NCBI RefSeq assembly: GCF_029784155.1
Contig: NC_073693.1
Coordinates: 336,924,023-336,988,022 of the forward strand
Source of the DNA: Uranotaenia lowii
Taxonomy: Eukaryota > Arthropoda > Insecta > Diptera > Culicidae
Length of the DNA: 64,000 nt
Reading direction: 5' to 3'
Positions 10,941-21,897 of the stretch are shown here, one piece after another. Position 1 is the stretch's first letter. Every line of letters starts with the position of its first letter. The notes below the pieces were generated by a model, which saw only the letters and a program-made list of their open reading frames with translations, searched no databases and had not been told where the DNA came from. A program made the position numbers and the translations under genes.

Positions 10941-12085
10941 CTAATCTATTTTGTTCCTACTAAAGTGAGTTCCATCGGAAAATTGTCGATGAACTACTTG
11001 ATGGACTCTTAAAAGCTTTGGCACCTTGGCCTTAACACCGGCCATAAGATTCTGCACAACCTGTGAATCAACCGTTTTATACATGTAAACCCATACTTTC
11101 TTCAGTTCCTCGACTGTGAAGGTAGTGAATACCTTAGGTCGTCTAAGAAGGTGCTGCTGCATAATCGCCCAGTACTTCTCGATGGGGCGGAGCTCCGAAG
11201 TGTTGAGAAGGTTGAACATTTTCGGCACGAAATTGAGCTTATGGTCCGCATACCACTTTAGCACGTCCTTGGAGTAGTGACATGAGGCAAAATCCGGCCA
11301 GAAGATTGTTGGGACGTTGTGGGCCTTCAGGAGAGAAAGTAGCCGCTTCTGAGGGCATTCTTTCAAGTTTCAAGTACACCTGTCCGTTCATCGTGTTCTG
11401 GGCCACAAAAGTTGCACTCCGCTTCCCACACGCGCAGATGGCTTTCCAAACCAGGAACTAAATATTCGCAAATTTGGACATCTTCTGAGTGAAAAACAGG
11501 TTTCCGGGGATCTGTTTGAAGTCGACCTTCACATATGTTTCGTCGGCCGTGATACAGCATCCAAATTTCGTCAACATGTAAAGGTACAAATTCCCGGCAC
11601 GGGTTTTGACGAACTTGTTCCGCTTCTCGTCGCGATTAGGGGCCTTTTGTACCTTGAACGTTCGAAGCCCAGCCTTAGTTTTGGCCATCTGGACAAAACT
11701 TCGGCTTAGGTGCAGCTTCTTAGCAACATTCCGAACAGAGGCGTTCGGGTTTCGGTTGAAGGCCCCAAATACGCGGTTGTGATTTTTGGTGTTGTACGGA
11801 CAACTTTTTCCTTCACTTAAGGGCTTCCGATCGCGACACCGTGAAATTTGCGATTCCCAACATATTAACGATGGAACGATGCGAGAGATCCTTGTTCTCG
11901 TGATGGATGCGTAAGATTTTATCACGCTGACTCCATTTCTGCGAGTTTTGATCACAAAACTTTAAATCTTGCAGGATTGTAACAATGTACTTTGAACTAG
12001 ATCCACAAAATTTTAATCAAATTCTATCCAACGGTTGAAAAGCTAGAGTAATTTTATAGAGTGGCAATTTCAACGTGGACCCCCT
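10930..12085 (-). mobile_element. ITmD37E-type mariner relative, degenerate
   Basis: The unit holds a broken transposase on the minus strand. Its upstream end has a plus-strand phrase at about 12040-12065 ('gctagagtaattttatagagtgg') that looks like a transposon terminus, but the opposite terminus near 10930 does not match it well, so one inverted repeat seems lost. The element directly abuts a dead copia fragment at about 12090, and one probably landed in the other. Confidence 0.6.
10941..11955 (-). pseudogene. ITmD37E transposase pseudogene
   Basis: The intact family protein cuts and pastes its own element. The N-terminal part shows two helix-turn-helix stretches ('LSHRSIVNMLG' in one frame, 'ASVRNVAKKLHLSRSF' in another). 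The DDE core follows: 'TADETYVKVDFKQIPG' with the first Asp, and 'FWPDFASCHYS' with the second. The Glu of 'RPIEKYW' is separated from the second Asp by exactly 37 residues, the signature of the DD37E group described in mosquitoes. Breaks: a frameshift near 11820 between the helix-turn-helix parts, an in-frame stop near 11458, and a frameshift near 11366-11378 next to a short duplication (CTTGAAACTTGAAAG). It cannot make a working enzyme. Confidence 0.85.
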
Positions 12086-13297
12086 TTACTTAAGCAATCT
12101 ACGTGAGCAATTTAAGAATGTAAAAGACGAACCCAAAGTCATCGTGGTTGACGATGAAGATTCATTTGAAGAACATCACGTGGATAACGTCGATGAATCT
12201 GATAGCTCACAAGATTTTAACAGTCACACTGACGGCAAAGCTGAGGTTGGGTCACAACTGACTTCCGTTTGTAGTTTGCCGATCAGACGTAGTACGCGCG
12301 ATAAAAGGGCGCCAGAACTTTACACTGTCGACCAGTTGAAAGTTTTGGGATGACTGACCAAATTGGAAAAAAGCCATTAGCGAAGAATTGAAAGCTCTGA
12401 ACGAAAATAAGACTTGGAAGACAGTCGAGCGCTCACCCAAAGAACGAATATCGATCTCATTGAAATGGGTATTTTCGATTAAAGAAGACCGAAGATACAA
12501 AGTAAGATTAGTAGCGAAAGTTTGCTCACAGCGACCTGGTTATGACTACGATGAAACGATGGATGTAAAACTAGCCTTTTTCAATGGTCAATTGAAGGAA
12601 GAGATAGAAATGAGACTTCCGAAGGACGAAATGGCCAACTCACAACTTGTCAGACTGCAGAAAAGCTTGTATGGCTTGAAAAAAGCTAGCAGGTCGTGGA
12701 ATCAATGATTCGACAAAATTGTAAAGAAACTCGGTTTCATTGCGCTGAAAAGTGTAGAAGTCAGCGCACTCAGCAAGTTTCAAGCGATGCTGTACGACGA
12801 TGCAAGCTACACTGAGGGGGTAGAGAACCTTGTTTTAATGGGGTATGCTGATGCCGACTTAGCAAACTATGTCGATGACAGCAAGGCTATTTCTGGCCAT
12901 GCTTTCAAAGTGTTTGGTAATCTGGTCTCGTGGTCAACGAATCGTCAAACAGGTCAGTCTGTCATCTACAGAAGCTAAACTCGTTTCACTCTGTATGGCA
13001 ACCAAGGAAGGAATGTGGTTATCAAACCTCCTTGCCGAGCTAGATGTGGCTAACACCGACTCTTTCCTAATCATAGAAGACAACATATCTTGTATTCATT
13101 TGAAAAAAGAACCTAGAAATCATCAACGGTTGAAGCATTTGGACTTGAAATACATGTTCGTTCGAGAGCCGGTTAAGCTTCGGAAGGTCCACATCAAACA
13201 CATCCGTTCGGAGGACCAACCTGCCGATACATTCACCAAGGGGCTTACCAAGGCACAGCATCGCAAGCTTTTCGAGTTACTGATCGTGCGTATTTAG
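12085..13297 (+). pseudogene. Ty1/copia pol fragment (RT and RNase H), dead
   Basis: The order is: the acidic linker before RT ending in 'IRRSTRDKRAPE'; the start of RT ('WKTVERS', 'LKWVFSIKED', 'VRLVAKVCSQRPGYDYDET'); 'VKLAFFNGQLKEEIEMRLP'; 'KSLYGLKKASRSWNQ'; then, after a stop and frame changes, RNase H ('GYADADLANYVDDSKAISGHAFKVFG', 'SLSSTEAKLVSLCMATKE', 'HIKHIRSEDQPADTFTKGL'). Internal deletions removed the block between 'DYDET' and 'VKLAFF' and the catalytic YVDD block after 'SRSWNQ'. At least four frames or stops break the reading. Gag, protease and integrase are absent. It belongs to a copia lineage different from the nested element at 29827-44898. Confidence 0.85.
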
Positions 13298-13580
13298 GGG
13301 AGCTGACGAACCGCATGGCAAATGTAAACAATAACAGAGAGTCGCAAGTGAGAGGGAACGTCGATTCGCTATTGTTCTAGAATCGACGAAGAATGAATTC
13401 GTAATGTTCACTGAAATTATTGCCAGAACAAATTAGAAAGCATGAAGTGTTGCCAATATGACGGATGGATAATCCAAGCATATATCAATCGCTATTGTAA
13501 CCTGACGAGAATAAATGTGAGTGTATTATCAGTTTGCGATATAAATAGTACTCTGTTTTATTTATATACATATACAGCAA
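13298..13580 (+). other. Probable 3' end of the dead copia element
   Basis: The sequence after the pol remnant contains a purine-rich 'TTAGGGGAGCTG' near 13295, the position expected of a polypurine tract, followed by sequence that could be a decayed LTR. No partner LTR is visible, so this is an inference from position. Confidence 0.35.
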
Positions 13581-13679
13581 TTTCTGTATGTTTGTTTGTT
13601 TGTTTGTAGAGGTCTAAAATTTGGCAAGGATGCTCATTAGGACCAGGAATGATGAAAAATGTTCTCAGATTTTCGGATG

Positions 13680-14720
13680 ACCCCTTCTGAAGAGGGTTGT
13701 CCATACAAGACAAATATTGTTTTCGCGATATTGACGTTACTTTTCGTCGGATTGTGTTGCAAATTTGCACATGAATATTTAGAAAGACAAGCAATTGATT
13801 TCAGGTGTCAAATTTTGTGTAAGGGGTCAGCCAAAGGGGTCGTCCATATTCACTGTTCGTTGTTTTGCGATATTCACGTTATTATAAATCGGATTCAGAT
13901 GAAAATTGGTACACGATAGTTTTGAGTGACGTGCAATCGATTTAAAGTATCAAATTCAGTGTAAGGGGTCTCCAAAAAGGGTCGTCCATATTAGCTTGTC
14001 AATATTTTAATGATATTGACGTTTTTATACATCGGTTTGGGATGAAAATTTGCATTTAGGAATTATTAGGGACAAAAAATTGATTTCACTTATCTAAATT
14101 AAAATCAGGCGTCGACCAAAGGGGTCGTCCATATTATATATTTACTGTTTATGCGATATTGTCGTTATTATACATCGGATTCAGATGAAAATTTGTACAC
14201 GAGAGTTTTCGGGGACGCGCAATCGATTTCAGGTATTAAATTTAGTGTAAGGGACCGGCAAAGGGAGTCGTCCATATTAACCTTTCAATATTTTTGCAAT
14301 ATCGTCGTTATTATACATCGGATTGCGATGAAAATTTGCATGCGGTAGTTTTCAGGGACGGGCAATCGATTTCAGATGTCAAACGTTTTGCCAGGGACCG
14401 ACGAAAGGGGTCGTCCAAATTAATTAACTTTCCACTATATTTAGCAATATTGACGTTATTATGCAATGGATTGCTTAAAAAATTTCCACACGGGAGTTTT
14501 GATTGAATTGTTATGTTATGTTGTGTTATGTGTTGTGTTATGTTGTTATGCAACAATCGAGCCGAAATTTATACACGGGGGTTTTTCAGCATGGTCAATT
14601 GATTTCTGATTTCAAATTTAGTAGCAGACAACAGAAAAAGTGATCGTCCAATATTTTTGCAATTATTACTTAACGATGGGTTCGGAAACTCATCTGGAAA
14701 ATGCTTGGCAATTGATTTTC
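13680..14720 (+). repeat. Degenerate tandem repeat, unit about 145 bp, six to seven copies
   Basis: Each unit starts near 'gtcgtccatatta', then 'gcgatattgacgttattatacatcggatt', 'gatgaaaatttg(c/t)a', 'caatcgatttcag', 'tcaaattt' and 'gtaaggg(g)', before the next 'aaaggggtcgtcc'. Starts are near 13695, 13838, 13980, 14122, 14267 and 14410, with a partial copy to about 14720. The flank at 13590-13610 has a TTTG/TGTT simple repeat. Such internal minisatellites are common in non-autonomous DNA transposons (Helitron-like or MITE types); the class is not determined here. Short open frames with recurring 'RRYYTSD' are artefacts. Confidence 0.75.
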
Positions 14721-15022
14721 ATACAAACTGTTCAAGACATATTCAAAGTTAGAAGCGAAATGGAGTTCGTATGGGATCAGCTAGTTTGTTATAAAAACAA
14801 CAGGAATAATTCTATAAATTCAAATCGAGTAATAACATATTTAACGGAGACCCTCGACTTCGAAGTTATCTTTTTATAATATATCTTGACACTATACAAG
14901 AGTATAGGGTTTCCCATTATGTCTATACACGATTTTGATTCAATCCTACTTATTCCGGATAACGCTTAAACAGCTGATTTCTGCTGTGTGTTGTTGTTTA
15001 CAGCTTAAAAACTCTTTATATC
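14721..15022. other. No feature seen
   Basis: AT-rich noncoding sequence between the 145-bp repeat array and the candidate exon. A short palindromic phrase, CAGCTGATTTCTGCTGT, lies near 14970, which may mark the edge of an unidentified element. Confidence 0.35.
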
Positions 15023-15263
15023 ATGAGCTCCACTTTTATTAATTGTTCGAGAAAATGGGAAGCATTTTCCTGGAAAAGTGCAAAAATATCGCGTACTTTC
15101 CCCAACATTTCACTGAGTCAGAAGGTGAAAAAAGCTGGGTGGAAGTCGGTGGACAAAACTTTGGACCGAAAAGTAGTGCGTGCTAACGCCAGTAGCAAAT
15201 CTGCTTCGGAACAGGATGTGGTCAAAAATTGGGATCTCTTTCCGCACCGTCCATTGTGCCCAG
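15023..15263 (+). CDS. Possible coding exon, unknown basic protein
   Basis: An ATG at 15023 opens a frame of 80 codons that runs into CAG/GTAAGT, a consensus splice donor, at 15264. The predicted peptide is rich in Lys and Ser ('KVKKAGWKSVDKTLDRKVV') and resembles no family I recognise. Past the donor the frame stays open for only ten more codons. In favour are the start-to-donor arrangement and a base composition more balanced than its flanks; against are the lack of an identifiable partner exon and of any domain. It could equally be part of an unrecognised transposon or chance. Confidence 0.25.
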
Positions 15264-17167
15264 GTAAGTTTAAGCCTAAGAACATATTATAAGCAGAAGA
15301 AGCGGAGCCAAAAACAAGCTGCTTCTGTTTTTTCGATTCACCTTAAGTATGACTTGATTTCTTGAATGTTCCTATCTTTCCGACATATACAATCCTGCTT
15401 TATCTCAGTAAAACTGCCTGCATTTCCATTTTGTCTTAATTTATTTGGCTCAATCCTTATATAAAATTTTTAAGTTATTACAGCAATGTCCCACTGTGCT
15501 CCGGAATCATAGATGCGTATTACCCAAGTAGCAACTCTGGGGCAGATATGCTAACTTCTAGTAGGTACCCAGGACTTTTTCTTCGGTGGTGTTTTTGAAA
15601 CCGAAGCGAGGAGAGCAAAATCAGAACCTCAATGCGAAATAAGAATTATGGTGTTCGCTCTAATGCGTGTTTGTTCTTCGGAATGTAGAATGGAGCCGGT
15701 GAAGTAAATGAGAGTTTGAGGCCGACGGTTAAAGGGGAGGGGGAGGGGCGTCGTGCCTATGATTTATTGCCGAACCAGAAACGGGTGCATGGGTGTCGTT
15801 TGTGTTCGTAGGCGAGCCTCCTTTAGGCGATGACGTCTTTCTGGACAATAACGACTACGACGACAACGACGAGTAGCTTTGGCAGCCATTTGCAGCAGTT
15901 TTTGAGGGCAAGGTTCTAATTTCTGAGCCACTTTCGACGACCGACATGAGAATGAGCAAAAAAAAAAAAAGAAAGACGTTACATTGTTCCCATGACTTAC
16001 GACCCACCAGAAAATATGGAAGCTGGGAACGGAGAGGTTTATTTGTTTTTCCTCCAGCACTAAGCTAATTCATTTATTCAGGGGCTAACAAGTGGGTACG
16101 GCAAAAGCTGTTCCTTCATTTCCAATCATTGAGTAATCCGATTAGGTTGCCGTAAATCTTGACCATACATACGGTTCCGTTTTTTTTTCTTCTGCTTGGT
16201 TCCGCCTCAGGCTGCAGAAATAGATTAAAATTGAATGGAAGCATTGGTGTAGAAATATTTTTTCTGACATTGTTGCTCTTTACACAAGGTACAAATCCAA
16301 TATGTTGAATTGAATAGTAGTCCTCAATTGTGTTTTAAAAATGACCGTTTCATCGAAATTCTATCGAATGAACCATCAATCAACTACTCCACTGTCCAAA
16401 AAATACAACCCTCGAACTACCGGCCATAAGTTCATCAGTTGAACCTGATTCGCAAGAAAGTGAAAAACCAACAACCGGTTGATTATCTTCGTGTGCTGCT
16501 GAAAGGTCCAACGGAAAAGCAACGAAAAAAAAACAGAAGAAAAACAATCCAAAGAGAAATAAAAATTTCCATCAGGTATTGTTTCGACAAACATCAACCG
16601 CAAAGTTTCTGCTGACAGGGTCCTGGGAGCTGCGGCAAAAGGTTCCATCCTGTGGCAGGTTCCCGAAATTGGAACGGTTTCTGTTGTTCCACCCAGTTAT
16701 CGTCAATTTTACCGGTGGATGAGCAACAGCTTTCTTATTCAATTTTGGGAATCGAGAATTGCTGCTGGTTTGTTCTTCGGTCTTGGTAGCACACAAATAA
16801 AGCGGTTCGTCAACGTGACGTCCAATGAAATGGTGGTTCGAGGTATTCTTGAAAGATAAACGAATTTTTCGACAATGATAAAGTTTTTAATATATGGCGA
16901 TACTAAGGTGAATCCTTACACCCACAGTGGATTTCCAACATTTAAAAAAAATACCGCGCAAAACATATGTGAGAAATTTGCCGTGCCTTACATAGTTCAC
17001 CGAATATAAAGATTTCAAATTCTTTAGTTGATCAGAGTGTCGTATTTTATTTCTTATCAAGCAATTCCATTACAAGAAAAGCGTTAAGTACAACACTATT
17101 TATCTCTCAATCTTTGGGAATTTTATTTTCTAGCGAGCAGATTATTGTCAAAAATTAAGGTTGTCAT
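15264..17167. other. Single-copy-looking noncoding DNA
   Basis: Composition is more balanced than the AT-rich flanks, especially 15500-15920 and 16380-16800, and no repeat or transposon signature is seen. Open frames of 60-98 codons lack domains. This is the kind of sequence expected in a long intron or intergenic region of a host gene; nothing more can be supported. Confidence 0.4.
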
Positions 17168-17185
17168 TGGCCCTTATTCTGCGCC
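17168..17185 (+). repeat. Left terminal inverted repeat
   Basis: TGGCCCTTATTCTGCGCC, an exact inverted match of 21880-21897. Confidence 0.85.
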
Positions 17186-17575
17186 GCGCATGAGGTGACG
17201 ATTGTCACCTCACCTCGAGTCACCGTGAGATTTGTCACCTTATTCCCGGAGTCGTTGTGGGTAAAGTGACAGAGGTTCACTCTAGGTGAGTGACCGAATG
17301 AACACATTTGTCAAAATGGTAGAATTTTGCTGGTGTTGTTTGGATTTTGCTCTCGCTTCGGATTTTCCGAAGTAAGTTTTTAGAATTTCGGGCTAGAATT
17401 TCGGTTCGAAAATGGCCATCATCGGATGGTACGGTTACAGCAAGCTGCTTGAGGAAGAAAAACGGACGATTTGTGCGACGTAAGTGCAAATTTCGTTCAT
17501 CAAAGCTAAGTTATCCTGCTTGTTACTCAGAAGAAGAAAAATAACGGTCAAGCCAGCGACGATAAAGGAGAATAG

Positions 17576-20500
17576 TAAGTTTTTCTTTCTCAGCATTATT
17601 TTTATATTCTTTTTATATTATTTTTGTTAATCATTAGAGTTAGGTTATGTCCAATTTTGAGCAGTTTTTCAATTCATTTCATGATTTAGATTTATCCTTG
17701 TTATTAACTAACAATAGATATTTTGGAAGTGTTGATGACTACTTACATAATATTAAAAAAGATAAAGATAACTTTTTATCGATACTTCAAATCAATGCAC
17801 GTAGTGTGTCAAATATTGATCGTTTTGACAACCTTAAATTAGATATTGACAAATTATTACTAAAACCAGACGTTATTATTATAAGTGAAACATGGATAAA
17901 ACCGAACCTCACTCAAATTTATCAAATTAACGGCTATAATAGTATTTTTTCTTGTCGATGTAGAGGTGTTGGTGGGGGTTTGGCTGTTTATGTTTCTAAA
18001 TGCATAGACTTTGATGTTATTGATTGCAATGAGTATGTTTGCGATATCTCTAGTTTTCATTTTATTCAAATCAAAATCAATTTAAATAAGACGTTACCAC
18101 TGTTAATCTCCTCTTACTATAGACCACCAAACGATTATACATTCAACAAATTTCTGCAACATTTAGAAAACAATTTGGACCGTTTAAACAATACTCCTCA
18201 TCTTATCCTGGGTGACATTAACATTGATATTCTAAGTCCATCTGAAAAATTGAATGATTATTATAATACTTTAATGAGTTATGGCTTTCTTATATCTAAT
18301 ATCCACATAACTCGTCCTACAAGTCAAGCTCTACTCGATCATGTTTGTTTTAACTTTTATGAAAAATTTCCTATTAAGAACGACACCATATTTAATCCAA
18401 ATAGTGATCACAACTTCGTATACACCCATTTTCCTTATTCACCTTACCGACAGCAGAAAGAAAGATTTAAGTACAGAACTGACTTTCAAAGAATGAATCA
18501 ACTTCTTACAATGCGCTTTTCACCAGCCTATATGAGTTCATTTACAGATCCAAACCAGTTTTATGATTACTTTTCAAATACAGTTCAAAACACGTTACAC
18601 GAATGCACTAAAAAAATCAAGCTTAAAACTTCTTCAGAAAATATCACTCCATGGATGTCGGATGAATTACTCAAACTTATCAATTGGAATAAAAATTTAA
18701 GAAATAAAAGAAAGAAATACTTAAGACATGGGAAGTCAGTTGTTATTTTAGATGCGAAGATAAATGATTTGAATAATAGGATTACAAGTTACTCACAACA
18801 TTTGAAGCAGTTTTATTACACAAACAAATTTTCCAACTCTAAAAGCTCAAAAGAAACGTGGAACAACATTAACGAAGTCTTAGGTCGTGTTGTCAGTAGC
18901 ACTTCAATAAATAAAGTTCAAGCATTAGATTCTAACTCCGTAGTTACTAGTAAACCATTAATCTGCAACGAATTCAATAAGTATTTTTCATCTATTGGAC
19001 AAATCATGGCTTCTAAACATTCTTCAAACAGTACCGATTCTATTAATAAATACAATACCATAGCTTTCAGTAATAGAACTTTATTCCTCGTTCCTACCGA
19101 TGAAATGGAAATAACTTGTCTCATTAAATCTTTTTCTAATAACACAAGCGCTGGCCAAGATAATATTAGCGTATTTCTTCTTAAAGCTATAGTTGAAGCA
19201 ATCAGTCCAATTTTAAGCGACATTTTTAACCTTTGTATGCAAAGTGGTGTTTACCCTAGAACTTTAAAAACAGCTAGAGTAACACCAATTTACAAATCAG
19301 GTAATCCATCACTTTGTAACAATTACAGACCAATATCAGTTCTTTCTACAATCAACAAAATTTTTGAAAAAATACTATCTAAACGATTGTCTTCCTTCTT
19401 GAATAACAATTCTTTCTTTTATTCAATGCAATACGGTTTCAGGGAGAAATCCTCTACTTCTAACGCTGTGATTGAATTAACGAATAGTATACAGCTAAGT
19501 CTCGATAAAAAAGAAAATGTGTTAGGCCTTTTTCTAGATTTATCAAAAGCATTTGATACAGTCGACAGAGATATTCTTTTAAAAAAATTGGATTTTGCTG
19601 GCATTCGGGGAACATCGTTGAGTTTATTTAAAAGTTATCTGACTGACCGATCTCAATATGTCAGCATGAGTAATTACCAAAGTTCTATACTACCTATCAA
19701 TGTCGGAGTCCCACAAGGCTCGGTTTTGGGACCACTATTTTTTATTATTTACTTAAATGATATGGCCCTCCTACCTTTGAAAGGAACACTAAGACTCTTT
19801 GCTGACGATTCCTCCACGTTTTACCACAGTGATAGTCATACAATCAATGATAATAACTTATGCAGTGATCTTGTTTTATTGAGTGATTATTTCCGTATCA
19901 ATAAACTAACTTTGAACCTAGATAAATCAAACATATTAAGTTTCAAACCTAGTAATCGTTCATCATCAAATCCCTTACCAGTTACCAAATCCATATATCC
20001 CAGTATAAAAGTTGTCACTGAGTGTAAATATCTTGGAATAATTCTTGATGAGCAATTAAATTGGAACCAGCATATCGATAATCTTTTAGTAAAGCTGAAC
20101 AAAATAAATGGAATTGTTTGTAAAATAAGACGAAGATTGCCACTAAATGTACTACTTATAATATATCATTCACTTTTTCACTCAATACTGACATACTTGG
20201 TTTCAACTTGGGGTAATGCATGCAATAGTCAGATCAATAAATTACAGATCACCCAAAACAGAATTCTTCGCTTAATTTACAATCTTCCTATCCGTAGCCA
20301 CACAGTAGATCTTTACAATAGTATCAACAACATCATTCCAGTCAGAGGTTTGTACATAGTCCAGATTTGCAGCTTCATTTTTCAAAGTCTTAATAGAACT
20401 ACTCATTGCAATATAACATTTAACCGTTCTAACCACCAGTATCTTACAAGAAATAGAAACATGCTCGATCGCCCCACCGTTATTTCTTCTATTGGTGAAC

Positions 20501-20865
20501 GTTCTCTTGCCTTTAGTGGCGTTAAATTTTTCAATTATTTTGAAAACAAATGTGGATCTTTTAATAATAACGTTCAACTGAAAAAGCTTATAAAAGAACA
20601 TCTTTTGCAACCTCATTTCTTATCAACACTTCTAAAATCTTATAACATCTTTATATTATAATTTCAATTTTACTTTTAATAAAAAAAGAGACATCTGTAA
20701 TATAGTCATTTTTGTTATTTTAGTTTGATAGAATATTAAGATTAGTTTAGGTATAAGTAGTATGTAATTTAGGTACTCCTTAAGCGGCTTGACCAGTGGA
20801 GTATTAAAGAAATAATGTAAATAGCAAACTTATGAATAAATAAAACATCAAATCAAAAATCAAAA
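17576..20865 (+). mobile_element. L2/CR1-group non-LTR retrotransposon
   Basis: One APE-RT ORF is followed by a ~200-bp 3' UTR that ends in an A-rich tail of ATCAAA-like units (20840-20865). There is no ORF1 upstream; only about 70 bp separate the host element's exon 2 from the ORF start, so the copy may be 5'-truncated, or the family may lack an ORF1. No target duplication was identified. It sits inside the DNA transposon 17166-21899 and is therefore younger than that insertion. Confidence 0.75.
17647..20661 (+). CDS. L2/CR1-group ORF2: APE endonuclease plus reverse transcriptase, open throughout
   Basis: The protein of 1004 residues would perform target-primed reverse transcription. The endonuclease covers roughly residues 40-270: 'LQINARSVSNI', 'ISETW', 'SSYYRPPND', 'LGDINIDIL', 'LLDHVCF', 'NSDHNF'. 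The reverse transcriptase spans roughly 480-790: 'SAGQDNISVFLLK', 'TPIYKSGNPSLCNNYRPIS', 'LFLDLSKAFDTVDRDIL', 'VGVPQGSVLGPLFF' and the catalytic 'RLFADD'. There is no RNase H domain. The 'DLSKAFDTVD' and 'GVPQGSVLGPLLF' style is typical of the L2/CR1/Daphne group; a tree would be needed to choose. The start is the first ATG of the frame. No stop or frameshift occurs in 3 kb, and the codon usage is AT-rich, so the copy is probably recent. Confidence 0.9.
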   Translation: MSNFEQFFNSFHDLDLSLLLTNNRYFGSVDDYLHNIKKDKDNFLSILQINARSVSNIDRFDNLKLDIDKLLLKPDVIIISETWIKPNLTQIYQINGYNSIFSCRCRGVGGGLAVYVSKCIDFDVIDCNEYVCDISSFHFIQIKINLNKTLPLLISSYYRPPNDYTFNKFLQHLENNLDRLNNTPHLILGDINIDILSPSEKLNDYYNTLMSYGFLISNIHITRPTSQALLDHVCFNFYEKFPIKNDTIFNPNSDHNFVYTHFPYSPYRQQKERFKYRTDFQRMNQLLTMRFSPAYMSSFTDPNQFYDYFSNTVQNTLHECTKKIKLKTSSENITPWMSDELLKLINWNKNLRNKRKKYLRHGKSVVILDAKINDLNNRITSYSQHLKQFYYTNKFSNSKSSKETWNNINEVLGRVVSSTSINKVQALDSNSVVTSKPLICNEFNKYFSSIGQIMASKHSSNSTDSINKYNTIAFSNRTLFLVPTDEMEITCLIKSFSNNTSAGQDNISVFLLKAIVEAISPILSDIFNLCMQSGVYPRTLKTARVTPIYKSGNPSLCNNYRPISVLSTINKIFEKILSKRLSSFLNNNSFFYSMQYGFREKSSTSNAVIELTNSIQLSLDKKENVLGLFLDLSKAFDTVDRDILLKKLDFAGIRGTSLSLFKSYLTDRSQYVSMSNYQSSILPINVGVPQGSVLGPLFFIIYLNDMALLPLKGTLRLFADDSSTFYHSDSHTINDNNLCSDLVLLSDYFRINKLTLNLDKSNILSFKPSNRSSSNPLPVTKSIYPSIKVVTECKYLGIILDEQLNWNQHIDNLLVKLNKINGIVCKIRRRLPLNVLLIIYHSLFHSILTYLVSTWGNACNSQINKLQITQNRILRLIYNLPIRSHTVDLYNSINNIIPVRGLYIVQICSFIFQSLNRTTHCNITFNRSNHQYLTRNRNMLDRPTVISSIGERSLAFSGVKFFNYFENKCGSFNNNVQLKKLIKEHLLQPHFLSTLLKSYNIFIL

Positions 20866-21879
20866 GTTCGGATCTGGGTCATATTGCCGGGGAAAAAAAA
20901 TCAGATGCCGACGGCTGCTGCTCCAAAAACCCAGCGCACAAAAAGGCGGTGTTTGTTAACCATTTCCAAAGGTTTATCAGGTATGTAAAATAATTTGTGT
21001 TTTGTACCTGAAACTGTTCGATCATCCAAGAGAAGTTAAGTTTTTTTTTTCGTTTTCAGTAATGGCGAATGCTGCCGGTTTATATATTTTCCTCAACTAA
21101 AGTTACCCCCGTGGCATGCCGGAAGTTGTTATCGCCTGCCAGATAGGAGATCATGGAATGCCGAGCATTGATCGAAACCAACGAAATAGCAGCAGCAGCA
21201 TCAGATTCAAACGACAAATTTCGGTTACATAAACCTAAATCCGGTTTTCAATTTACAATAAAATTGTATTTCAAACTTCAATTCGAAAACACTCAGAATT
21301 GTGCTTCAGCTTTAACGTGTTTAAATGTTCTGACTTGTCGCTATTGAACCGTTAAAGTCCCGTAACAAACAAGCTAATTGAATCTTCACCTGTATCCTTC
21401 ACTTGAATTCCACATTTTTTATTGAAAAAAAATCTTTACATAGCATATTATTAAATCAAACTTCAATTAAATCTGAATTTTGGATTTCACTAGAAGATCA
21501 TACTTTCCATTCAGTATTCCAATCCAAATTACATATTTGAGATAGCAATGAAAAAGTTTCAATATATTTAAAAATCATATTTGCTAATAAATTTGCTTAA
21601 TTTTATTTCCAAAACTATCATTCATTAGTATAATTAACCATTTAGAGCCTTACATTGTGATTTACATAAATTCTCGATTAAATTTCTATCTTGTCACCAC
21701 CTGAAAAGGTACCGACAATTGTTACCTAAAATCGTCACCCGAATGCGACGATTCTCACCCACGGTGACTACGAGAATAGGGTAAGAACTCACAAAGTTCA
21801 TCCGAAGTGACGTTCCTCACCTAAACCGACTGCTGGAATAGAGTGACTTGGGTGACTCTACTATCGTCACGTCACTCGA

Positions 21880-21897
21880 GGCGCAGAATAAGGGCCA
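21880..21897 (-). repeat. Right terminal inverted repeat
   Basis: The exact reverse complement of 17168-17185. The adjoining sequence from about 21690 is rich in GTGAC/GTCAC phrases that mirror the left end. Confidence 0.85.

Larger units (their letters stand above)
17412..21171 (+). pseudogene. Small spliced gene of the DNA transposon, interrupted by a retrotransposon
   Basis: Candidate exons: ATG at 17412 to 17479 with donor GTAAGT; 17531-17574 after a good acceptor (pyrimidine run ending CAG) with another GTAAGT donor; then, beyond the retrotransposon, about 20867-20980 with donor GTATGT; and from 21060 after a strong acceptor (T-run then TTTTCAG). Exons 1 and 2 join in phase into a Lys/Arg-rich peptide ('EEEKRT', 'RRKITVKPATIKEN'). 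Two frames remain open over the third and fourth exons, ending at 21100 or 21171, so the true phase is unclear. A polyadenylation signal AATAAA lies at 21257-21262. The product is not recognised; a small basic DNA-binding accessory protein is one guess. The insertion lies in the intron after exon 2 and seems to have removed the original acceptor. Confidence 0.45.

Noticed and set aside
15764..16060. 98-codon minus frame with an Arg-rich tail
   Set aside because: Includes a poly-Phe run from a simple A-tract and has no domain or splice support.
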